Of a stretch of 59,806 bases of DNA, positions 31,548 through 38,827 are shown piece after piece. The notes under the pieces are model-generated. The model searched no databases and was not told the DNA's origin. It saw nothing but the letters and a program-made list of their open reading frames with translations. Position 1 is the stretch's first letter; every line of letters starts with the position of its first letter. The position numbers and the translations under genes were made by a program. This DNA comes from Actinomycetes bacterium. GTDB taxonomy: Bacteria; Actinomycetota; Acidimicrobiia; Acidimicrobiales; GCA-2861595. The stretch is taken from positions 1-59,806 of the forward strand of contig JAHFUS010000015.1 of NCBI GenBank assembly GCA_023264975.1, written 5' to 3'.

Positions 31548-33122
31548 GTGAGGAAGGCATCGCGAGGCGAGCGGCCGCTGCTGCACCTGATATTCCCCAA
31601 GTGGCAGGGCACCGGTCTCCAGCTCACCTTCGGGCATCGCATGCCGCCCATGGCGCTGCTCGTCCTTGCCGCCCTGGCCCGACGGGCGGGCTGGGACGCC
31701 GAGGTCATCGACGAGAACTTCGACCGAATCCCCGACGAGCGGCCCGACCTGGTTGCCTTCACCGTCTGGACGCCCGTGGCCAATCGCGCCTACCAGCTGG
31801 CCGACGCCTACCGGGCCCGTGGTGTGCCGGTCGTCGTGGGCGGCGTCCACCCGTCACTCCTGCCGACCGAGGCGCTGCGCCACGCCGATGCGGTCGTGTC
31901 CGGCGAGGCCGAGGGCATCTTGGCCACTGTGCTGGCCGACGCCCTGGCCGGCAGCCTCAAGCCGCTCTACCAGGGCGAGTGGCAGGGCATGGACACCGTC
32001 CCCACGGCCGACGAGTGGGCGGCCGACATCAAGCGCATGCCGCTCACCCGCTACGCCCCCCTCAACACGTTGCAGACCACCCGGGGCTGCCGCTTCAACT
32101 GCGACTTCTGCTCGGTCATCCGCATCAACGGCAGGGGCTCGCGCCACCGCGACCCCGAGCAGGTGGTGGAGGAGCTGCGGGTGGTGAAGAGGGCGGGCCA
32201 GCACCTGGGCCGCTTCGCCTACGTCTTCTTCCTCGACGACGACCTGGCCGCCGACCTCGACTACACCCGCGAGCTGTGCGAGACGCTGGTGCGCTCCAAG
32301 GTGCACGTCACCTGGGGCGCCCAGGCGTCCATCGGGCTGGCCCGCGACACCGAGCTGCTCGACCTGGCGCGGCGCAGCGGCTGCCGGGTGCTGTTCACCG
32401 GCTTCGAGAGCGTGTCGCGTGAGGCTCTCATCGAGTGCAACAAGAAGAACCGGCCGGGCCAGTACGGCGAGCTGGTCGACCGCCTGCACACCCGCGGCAT
32501 CGGCGTCGAGGGCGGGTTCATCTTCGGCTTCGACACCGACCGCCCCGACGTCTTCCAGGACACGGTGGAGTTCGTGGACAACATCGGCGTCGACGTGGCC
32601 CACTTCTCGATCCTCACGCCCTACCCGGGCACGCACACCTACTCCCGCATGCTGGCCGACGACCGGATCACTTCCTTCGACTGGCGGCGCTACAACCTCT
32701 ACAACGCCGTGTTCGAGCCGGCCCAGATGTCGGCCCAGCAGCTGGAGGACGGGCTGCGCAAGGCGTACAAGTGGTACTACGCCCGGTCCCGCCGGGCCCG
32801 GCGCTTCCTGCGGGAGACGGGCCGGCGCGACCCCCGCTTCAACATCGCCCTGGCCGCCGCCGCCAGCAACTACCACAAGCACTACAGCCGCCTCCGTCTC
32901 TACCCCGGCCCCGGCTACGAGGCCTCGATGGACGACGTCCGGCGCCTGGCCCGGGCCAGCGCCGCGCCTGCCCAGGAGGCGCTGGCGGTGGCCTTCGCCG
33001 ACGCCACAACCGGCACCGGCACCGGCGGGTCGATCGGCGTCGGCGCCGGGTCGCCGGCGACCGCAGGCACGTCGGTGCCGGTCGTCCTCCGTTCCCGCCC
33101 AGGCCGCAGCGACCTGGCGTGA
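31548..33122 (+). CDS. B12-binding radical SAM protein
   Basis: 524 residues from GTG 31548 (start not certain). The N-terminal cobalamin-binding domain (residues about 15-150: MALLVLAALARRAGWDAEVI, VVGGVHPSLLPTEAL, DAVVSGEAEG) is followed by the radical SAM core with TRGCRFNCDFC, the C-x3-C-x2-C cluster site, then FLDDDLAADLDYTRELCETL and GFESVSREAL. The C-terminal part (residues about 400-480) is helical and basic, then a Gly/Thr/Ser-rich tail. Related to B12 radical SAM methylases and ring-forming enzymes, but the substrate cannot be read from the sequence. Stands alone between terminators. Confidence 0.9.
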   Translation: MRKASRGERPLLHLIFPKWQGTGLQLTFGHRMPPMALLVLAALARRAGWDAEVIDENFDRIPDERPDLVAFTVWTPVANRAYQLADAYRARGVPVVVGGVHPSLLPTEALRHADAVVSGEAEGILATVLADALAGSLKPLYQGEWQGMDTVPTADEWAADIKRMPLTRYAPLNTLQTTRGCRFNCDFCSVIRINGRGSRHRDPEQVVEELRVVKRAGQHLGRFAYVFFLDDDLAADLDYTRELCETLVRSKVHVTWGAQASIGLARDTELLDLARRSGCRVLFTGFESVSREALIECNKKNRPGQYGELVDRLHTRGIGVEGGFIFGFDTDRPDVFQDTVEFVDNIGVDVAHFSILTPYPGTHTYSRMLADDRITSFDWRRYNLYNAVFEPAQMSAQQLEDGLRKAYKWYYARSRRARRFLRETGRRDPRFNIALAAAASNYHKHYSRLRLYPGPGYEASMDDVRRLARASAAPAQEALAVAFADATTGTGTGGSIGVGAGSPATAGTSVPVVLRSRPGRSDLA

Positions 33123-33160
33123 GCGGCCGTCCCGGGAACCCCCCTCCCGGGACGGCCGCT
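33122..33160. terminator. Strong convergent terminator
   Basis: AGCGGCCGTCCCGGGA (33122-33137), 7-nt loop, TCCCGGGACGGCCGCT (33145-33160): 16-bp perfect arms. The left arm begins in the stop codon of the radical SAM gene and the hairpin faces the DUF1338 gene end at 33226. Confidence 0.85.
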
Positions 33161-33225
33161 GCGCCTGCCGCCCCCCCGCCGGTGAGACAGAGCGCGCCGC
33201 CGGCGCCGTGATACATGCGCGGGCG

Positions 33226-34278
33226 CTACGGCGCGGCCTCGCGCCGCGTCATGGCGAAGATCTGCTGGGCGTTGGCGGCGTCGAACGCCAGGTCGGGCCC
33301 CGACCCGTCGGGCAACGTCCTGCGGGTGATGAACTCGTAGAACGAGCCGGGCACCTGACGGGTGACGGTGGACCCGTCCGCCGCCCGGAACCTGCGGTCC
33401 ACCACTGCCGCCCGGTGCGCCGTCTGGAGGATGCGGCCCGTGCCCGACACCTCGACGTCATCCTTGATCGGTCGCCCCGCCGCCCGCTCGGCCTCGGCCA
33501 CGGCCACCACGTCGGCCACCCGGTCGGTGGCGTGGTTGAAAACCGTGCCCTCGGTGGCGATCCACGCCATCTCGGCCGACTCGGCCAGCAGCGCCTCGTA
33601 GTCGTCCAGCGACGGGTCGGCGTGCTGTCGGCCGAAGCAGGCGACCAGGACCGGGAGCACGGCGGCGGCCCGATCGGCCGGGAGGGCGCCGTCCGCCTCC
33701 AGCCGGGCCAGGTCGCCCCGCGCCTCCTCGCCCAAGGGGTCGGTCGACGTGGACAGCACCCGGGCGGCGGCCTCCCGAAAGGCGGGTGAGAAGCGCTCGG
33801 CGTGGAGCTCGCTCACGAAGTACTGGGGGACGTCGGCGGGCAGGTCCAGGTGGCACCACGAGCGGCCGGTCATGCGCAGGCGGGTTAGCCCGTAGGTGTG
33901 CCTGTGGGCGTAGCCGAGGGCGGCCAGCACGCGGGTCACGCCCTCCTGCCCCCACGGCAGGGCGCCGCAGTCGACCCCCTCCACCGTCCGCACGGCGCCG
34001 TGGTCGAGGAAGAGGGTGCCTCCGCCGGCCCAGCAGTCGGCCACGTAGGCGGCGCCGGACGGCACCCGCGCCAACAGGTCGTCGAGCAGCAGGACACCCA
34101 GGGCCTGCGCCAGCACGGCCCGGGGAACGGAGGCGGCTGCCGGCGCCAGCACGTCGGGGTGGAGCTCCAGCCCGGCCAGCAGCTCCCCCGCCCGCTCCTC
34201 GCCCAGGAGCGGCGCCACCAGGGCGTGGAGGGCGGATCCGTCCGCCCGCCGGTGGTGGTGGTTCACAGGTCGCGCCAC
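33226..34278 (-). CDS. hglS: 2-oxoadipate dioxygenase/decarboxylase (DUF1338)
   Basis: 350 residues from GTG 34278; a GTG at 34266 with GGAG 11 nt upstream is an alternative. The DUF1338 family (HglS/YdcJ) converts 2-oxoadipate to D-2-hydroxyglutarate with Fe(II). Family features: a long C-terminal block (AWIATEGTVFNHATDRV, RQVPGSFYEFITRR) with the His and Glu metal ligands, and YFVSELHAERFSPAF. It follows the dehydrogenase gene by 6 nt. With the neighbours this gives a lysine-to-2-oxoglutarate route. Confidence 0.88.
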   Translation of the reverse strand: MARPVNHHHRRADGSALHALVAPLLGEERAGELLAGLELHPDVLAPAAASVPRAVLAQALGVLLLDDLLARVPSGAAYVADCWAGGGTLFLDHGAVRTVEGVDCGALPWGQEGVTRVLAALGYAHRHTYGLTRLRMTGRSWCHLDLPADVPQYFVSELHAERFSPAFREAAARVLSTSTDPLGEEARGDLARLEADGALPADRAAAVLPVLVACFGRQHADPSLDDYEALLAESAEMAWIATEGTVFNHATDRVADVVAVAEAERAAGRPIKDDVEVSGTGRILQTAHRAAVVDRRFRAADGSTVTRQVPGSFYEFITRRTLPDGSGPDLAFDAANAQQIFAMTRREAAP

Positions 34279-34284
34279 TCCGGC

Positions 34285-35361
34285 TCACGCGGCCAGCAGC
34301 GGACTGTCGGCGAACAGGCGGCCGGCGGTGGTGGCGGCCAGGGCCTCGTAGCTCACGTCCTCCTGACGGATGAGGCCCCGACGGGGCAATACACCACCGG
34401 CCACGAGTTCCACCACCGCGCAGGCCGACGCCGCCGTGGTCCACGAGATGGCCCGCCACCAGCGCCCGTCGAAGCGGAGCGGCACGTAGGACCGCACCAC
34501 CTCCTCGCGCACCGCCAGCCCCGACCGCACCCCTTCGGCCGCCGCGTAGAGGTACACCACGTCGTCGTCCACCGGCGGCTTGGCCTGCACCAGGATGCGC
34601 CCGGCCAGGGCCCGGTCCTGGCGCAGGTGCAACTCGTCGAAGAAGAAGCGCATGAGCTGACAGTGGCCCGGGTAGCGCAGGGTCTTGTAGTCGAGGCGGT
34701 CGAGGCGGCCGGCGAACGTCTCGCACATGGTGCCGAGGCCGCCCGAGGTGGCGAACGCCTCCAGCTGGGTGCCGCCGATCCATACCGTCTCGAGGTCACT
34801 CATGGCCGGCACCAGCCGGATGCGTCCGTCGCGGACGACCTCGCAGTCGTTGAGGTACTCGTTCACCACGCCCTCGGGCGACCAGTTGAAGGCGTAGCCG
34901 AGCAGCCCGCTCGGGTTGCGGGGCAGCGCCCCCACCTTGAGCTCGAGGGAGTGGAGCTCCTCGAAGCCCCTCCCGAGGGCAGCGCCCACGATGGCGATGA
35001 GACCGGGGGCGAGGCCGCATCCGGGGACGAAAGCCCTCGGTGCGCCGGCCGCCAGCTCGGCCACCCGGTGGGCGCTGGTGACGTCCTCGGACAGGTCGAA
35101 GTAGTGCACGCCGGCGTCCACCGCGGCGTCGGCCACCACCCGGTTGAAGCGGAAGGGCAGGCACGACACGACCGCCTCCGTGGCGGCCAGTGCGGTCTTC
35201 AGGGCGTCGGGGTCACTGACGTCGAGGGCGATCATCGGGAACGGGACGGACGCCCGGGTCGCCATGTCGGCGCCGGTGACGGCGAAGCCGGCGCTGTGCA
35301 GCAACCGGGCCAGCAGCTCTCCCACGTTCCCAAGCCCGACCACGAGGACCCTCGAGAACAC
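34285..35361 (-). CDS. Saccharopine/lysine 6-dehydrogenase family enzyme
   Basis: 358 residues. The GTG at 35361 is chosen because GGAGGTG lies 7 nt before it; an ATG at 35400 is also in frame. Rossmann motif VLVVGLGNVGELLARLL, then VVSCLPFRFNRVVADAAVDA and GCGLAPGL, and the family C-terminal domain (LRYPGHCQLMRFFFDELHLR). Both saccharopine dehydrogenase and lysine 6-dehydrogenase of this family yield 2-aminoadipate 6-semialdehyde, the substrate of the enzyme encoded divergently at 35415. Which of the two reactions it does cannot be told here; no separate lysine-ketoglutarate reductase is seen, which slightly favours lysine 6-dehydrogenase. Confidence 0.85.
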   Translation of the reverse strand: MFSRVLVVGLGNVGELLARLLHSAGFAVTGADMATRASVPFPMIALDVSDPDALKTALAATEAVVSCLPFRFNRVVADAAVDAGVHYFDLSEDVTSAHRVAELAAGAPRAFVPGCGLAPGLIAIVGAALGRGFEELHSLELKVGALPRNPSGLLGYAFNWSPEGVVNEYLNDCEVVRDGRIRLVPAMSDLETVWIGGTQLEAFATSGGLGTMCETFAGRLDRLDYKTLRYPGHCQLMRFFFDELHLRQDRALAGRILVQAKPPVDDDVVYLYAAAEGVRSGLAVREEVVRSYVPLRFDGRWWRAISWTTAASACAVVELVAGGVLPRRGLIRQEDVSYEALAATTAGRLFADSPLLAA

Positions 35362-35414
35362 CCGAGCCACCTCCACATGGTACGAGGCTCCTGTCATCAT
35401 GGGTTCACCTCACC

Positions 35415-36956
35415 ATGAGCCCGCTTCCCAGCACCGACCACCTGGCGCAGTCGGCCCGCCTCGCCTTCGAGCGGCTGGGCGTCCCGTGGCCCGGCGATGA
35501 CACGGGCGGGGTCGCCGCCCGTACGCCGATCACCGGCGGCACCCTCACCACGCTCGTCGCGGTCGACGCGGCCGGCGTCGATATGGCCATCGAGCGTGCG
35601 TCCGCCGCCTTCCTGGCCTGGCGCACCGTGCCCGCTCCTGTGCGGGGCGATGTGGTGCGCCGCCTCGGCGTCCTCCTCCGCGCCCACAAGGATGACCTGG
35701 CGGCATTGGTCACGCTGGAGGCGGGCAAGATCGGTTCCGAGGCCCTGGGCGAGGTTCAGGAGATGATCGACATGTGCGACTTCGCCGTCGGCCTCTCCCG
35801 CCAGCTCTACGGGCTCACCATGGCGTCGGAACGGCCGGCCCACCGCATGATGGAGGTCTGGCACCCGCTCGGGGTGTGCGGCGTGATCACGTCGTTCAAC
35901 TTCCCGGTGGCGGTGTGGGCGTGGAACGCGGCGCTGGCTCTCGTGTGCGGCGACCCGGTGGTGTGGAAGCCATCGGAGAAGACGCCCCTCACGGCGCTCG
36001 CCTGCGCCGCTCTGGCCGAGCGGGCAGCCACCGCGGCGGGCGCCCCGGGTGACCTCGTCCAGGTGGTGGTGGGCGGCGCCGACGCCGGCCGGCGTCTGGC
36101 CGGGTCGCCCGCCGTGGCGCTGGTGTCGGCCACCGGCTCCACCGTCATGGGCCGTTCCGTGGCGCCGATCGTGGCGGCCCGGTTCGGCCGCAGCCTGCTG
36201 GAGTTGAGCGGCAACAACGCGGCGGTCGTCACCCCTTCGGCCGACCTCGACCTCGCCACCCGCGCCGTCGCCTTCGCCGCCGCCGGCACCGCCGGCCAGC
36301 GCTGCACCACCCTGCGCCGGCTCCTCGTGCACCGCTCGCGGCAGGCCGAGTTGGTCGACCGCCTGGCCGCTGCGTACGCCACCCTTCCCGTTGGCGACCC
36401 GCTCGACGACGCCACCCTGGTGGGGCCACTGATCGACGGCGCCGCCCACGACGGCTTCGCCACCGCCGTATCGCGCGTCACGGCCGACGGCGGAACGGTG
36501 GTGTGCGGCGGCGAGCGGGTGCTGGCCGACGAAGCCCCCCACGCCTTCTACGTCCGGCCCGCCCTCGCCGTGATGCCGGCCCAGACCGGCCTAGTGCTCC
36601 ACGAGACATTCGCCCCGCTCCTCTACGTCCTCGCCTACGACGACTGGGACGAGGCGGTGGCCCTGCACAACGCGGCCAGCCACGGCCTTTCCTCGTCGGT
36701 GTTCACCACCGACCTCCGTGAGGCCGAGCGCTTCACCGGGCCGGCGGGGTCCGACTGCGGCATCGCCAACGTCAACATCGGCCCCTCCGGCGCCGAGATC
36801 GGCGGCGCTTTCGGCGGCGAGAAGGACACCGGCGGCGGCCGGGAGGCCGGCTCCGACGCCTGGCGTGCCTACATGCGCCGCATGACCTGCACGGTCAACG
36901 CCTCCGACGACCTCCCCCTCGCCCAGGGCGTCGAATTCCCGCTTTCGAGTAAATAG
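35415..36956 (+). CDS. Aminoadipate semialdehyde dehydrogenase (ALDH7 type)
   Basis: 513 residues from ATG 35415. Aldehyde dehydrogenase motifs: SFNFPVAVWAWNAALAL, WKPSEKTPLTALAC, LELSGNNAAVV with the general base Glu, and GQRCTTLRR with catalytic Cys297. The end FGGEKDTGGGREAGSDAWR is the antiquitin (ALDH7) signature. ALDH7 oxidises 2-aminoadipate 6-semialdehyde to 2-aminoadipate using NAD. The last codons and the TAG stop lie inside the palindrome at 36943-36987. Divergent from the saccharopine-family gene by only 53 nt. Confidence 0.92.
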   Translation: MSPLPSTDHLAQSARLAFERLGVPWPGDDTGGVAARTPITGGTLTTLVAVDAAGVDMAIERASAAFLAWRTVPAPVRGDVVRRLGVLLRAHKDDLAALVTLEAGKIGSEALGEVQEMIDMCDFAVGLSRQLYGLTMASERPAHRMMEVWHPLGVCGVITSFNFPVAVWAWNAALALVCGDPVVWKPSEKTPLTALACAALAERAATAAGAPGDLVQVVVGGADAGRRLAGSPAVALVSATGSTVMGRSVAPIVAARFGRSLLELSGNNAAVVTPSADLDLATRAVAFAAAGTAGQRCTTLRRLLVHRSRQAELVDRLAAAYATLPVGDPLDDATLVGPLIDGAAHDGFATAVSRVTADGGTVVCGGERVLADEAPHAFYVRPALAVMPAQTGLVLHETFAPLLYVLAYDDWDEAVALHNAASHGLSSSVFTTDLREAERFTGPAGSDCGIANVNIGPSGAEIGGAFGGEKDTGGGREAGSDAWRAYMRRMTCTVNASDDLPLAQGVEFPLSSK

Positions 36957-36987
36957 GGTGTCATTTTGACACCCTATTTACTCGAAA
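36943..36987. repeat. Stop-codon palindrome, copy 2
   Basis: 21-bp perfect arms (36943-36963 and 36967-36987) with a TTT loop; the central part is the same as the element at 18561-18599. It encodes the final Ser-Ser-Lys-stop of the ALDH gene on one strand and the final Phe-Glu-stop of the flavoprotein gene on the other, so both convergent genes end inside it. Likely also a bidirectional terminator. Confidence 0.92.
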
Positions 36988-38357
36988 CCCGGGGGGAGGA
37001 GGACGTTGGGGTTTAGGATGCCGGCGGGGTCGAGAGCGGCCTTGACGGCCCGGAAGGCGGCGATCTCGGCCGGGCTGCGAGCGTGGGCCAGCCACGCCTT
37101 CTTGGCGGTGCCGATCCCGTGCTCGGCGCTGATGCTGCCGCCCATCTCCACGACCAGCGCCAGCACGGCGTCGTCGACGGCCGCGTCGTCCGGGCCGACA
37201 CCGGTGACGTTGACGTGGACGTTGCCGTCGCCGGCGTGGCCGAACAGCCACGTGCGGGCGGCCGGCGCCACCGCCGCGACGACGCCGGGGGCGGCGGCCA
37301 GAAAGGCGGCCAGGGCGCCGAAGGGCAGGGCGACATCGAGCTTGTGGGGGGTGCCCAGTGTGGCGAGCGCCTCGGTGTGGGACTCCCGGTAGCGCCAGAG
37401 GTCGGCCCGGCGCAACGAGTCCTCGGCCACGGCCACGTCGGCCACCGCCGCCAGCGAGCCGACTGCGTCAGCCAACTCGGTGAGCGGGCTGGTGCGACCG
37501 GCCGCCTCCACCAGCAGGTATGCCCGGTGGGTGGCGGGGAAGGGTGGGGCCAACCCGACCGCTTCGCACACGAGGGCCAGCCCGTCGTCGAGGAACAGTT
37601 CCGCTGCCTCCAGGGACGCCACGGCACGGCGCAGCACTCCGGCCGCCTCGACGGCCGCCGCCACGGCGTCGAAGGCGAGGAGGGCCACGACCCGCTCGCC
37701 CGCCGGGGGTACGAGCCGGAGGCGAACGGCGGTGACGAGACCGAGCGTGCCCTCGCTGCCACACAGGAGGGACGGCAGGTGATAGCCGGTGTTGTCCTTC
37801 ACCAGCCCGCCCAGATGCGACACCACCGAGCCGCCGCCCAGCACCGCCTCCACCCCCACTAGTTGCGCCCTCGTGTCGCCGTAGCGCAGCACCCGGGTGC
37901 CGCCGGCGTTGGTGGCGACCGAGCCTCCGATGGTGGCCGAGTCGCGGCTGGCGAAGTCGACGCCGTAGGCCCAACCCGCTCCGGCAGCCGCCCGCTGCAC
38001 GGCGCCGATGGTGACGCCGGCGCCGGCCGTCACCTGTCCCGCCCGCCGGTCGACGGGGTCGAGCGCCGACAACCGGCGCAGGCTCACCACCACCTCGCCG
38101 GCGAGCGGCACGCCCCCGCCCACCAGGCCGGTGTTCCCGCCCTGGGCCACCACGGCGGCGCCGGCCGCCCGGCACACGTCGACCACCCCCGCCACCTCGG
38201 CGGTCGACCCAGGCCGCACCACGGCCGGCGTGGCGCCGGCATAGCGACCCGTCCAATCGACGCAGTAGCCGGCCACCACGTCGGCGTCGGTGAGCACGTG
38301 GTCCGGCCCCACCACCTCGATCAACTGCGAGCGCAGCCGCGCCCCGTCGCCGTCCAC
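36978..38357 (-). CDS. FAD-linked D-2-hydroxyglutarate dehydrogenase-like
   Basis: 459 residues from GTG 38357; an ATG at 38408 is an alternative. FAD-binding type 4 (GlcD/D-lactate dehydrogenase) family: VVRPGSTAEVAGVVDVCRAA, QGGNTGLVGGGVPLAGEVVV, DFASRDSATIGGSVATNAGG, YHLPSLLCGSEGTLGLVTAV. The C-terminal domain has FGHAGDGNVHVNV and SAEHGIGTAKKAWL. Its place beside HglS makes D-2-hydroxyglutarate the likely substrate, producing 2-oxoglutarate. Glycolate or D-lactate oxidase is the alternative from sequence alone. Confidence 0.88.
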   Translation of the reverse strand: MDGDGARLRSQLIEVVGPDHVLTDADVVAGYCVDWTGRYAGATPAVVRPGSTAEVAGVVDVCRAAGAAVVAQGGNTGLVGGGVPLAGEVVVSLRRLSALDPVDRRAGQVTAGAGVTIGAVQRAAAGAGWAYGVDFASRDSATIGGSVATNAGGTRVLRYGDTRAQLVGVEAVLGGGSVVSHLGGLVKDNTGYHLPSLLCGSEGTLGLVTAVRLRLVPPAGERVVALLAFDAVAAAVEAAGVLRRAVASLEAAELFLDDGLALVCEAVGLAPPFPATHRAYLLVEAAGRTSPLTELADAVGSLAAVADVAVAEDSLRRADLWRYRESHTEALATLGTPHKLDVALPFGALAAFLAAAPGVVAAVAPAARTWLFGHAGDGNVHVNVTGVGPDDAAVDDAVLALVVEMGGSISAEHGIGTAKKAWLAHARSPAEIAAFRAVKAALDPAGILNPNVLLPPGFE

Positions 38358-38827
38358 GCCACCGATGGTCGCACGCTTGCGGTGGGCGGACCGCTGCGAA
38401 CGTCGCATCGTCGCATCGACGATGACGGCGGCGTGGTGCGTAAGGCGGTGTCCGGGTCCTTGCCGCCCCGGCGGATAATCCCGTTGACCCGCTCGCACTC
38501 GGCCGTCAGGTCGTCGACGGCGGCATCGATTCCCGGCGTACCCCGGGCTCCCTCCAGTTCCTCCAGCCGCGCCAACAGGGGCGCCCAGCGGTCGTCCACA
38601 GTGGCGGCCGCCCCGGCGTCCGCCAGGGCCTTGTCCAGCACCTCGGTCGACGGCAGCGCCTGGTCGGCGACCGGCGCGAGAGCGCCGATGCAGGCGTCCT
38701 GGGCGCGCTCGGCCGCCCGCGACTCGGCGCTCTGGCGGCCGCACGCGGCCGTGGCGAGCCAGAGCAGGCCCACGACGGGGAGAAGGGCGGCGGCGACCGG
38801 GCGCCGCCGGCGACGGGCCTGGATCAG
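38321..38827 (-). CDS. Small lipoprotein, non-standard start
   Basis: About 168 residues. After a basic stretch (ARRRRRP) comes VAAALLPVVGLLWLATAAC, a lipoprotein signal with the lipobox A-T-A-A-C. The mature part is helical (LPSTEVLDKALADAG, LLARLEELEG). No ATG/GTG/TTG precedes the signal in frame near the MMPL stop; the best start is CTG at 38827, overlapping the MMPL stop (CTGA) with AAGGGCGA 7 nt before it. The 3' end overlaps the start of the flavoprotein gene by about 37 nt. Function unknown; coupled to the MMPL transporter. Confidence 0.6.
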   Translation of the reverse strand: MIQARRRRRPVAAALLPVVGLLWLATAACGRQSAESRAAERAQDACIGALAPVADQALPSTEVLDKALADAGAAATVDDRWAPLLARLEELEGARGTPGIDAAVDDLTAECERVNGIIRRGGKDPDTALRTTPPSSSMRRCDVRSGPPTASVRPSVAWTATGRGCARS

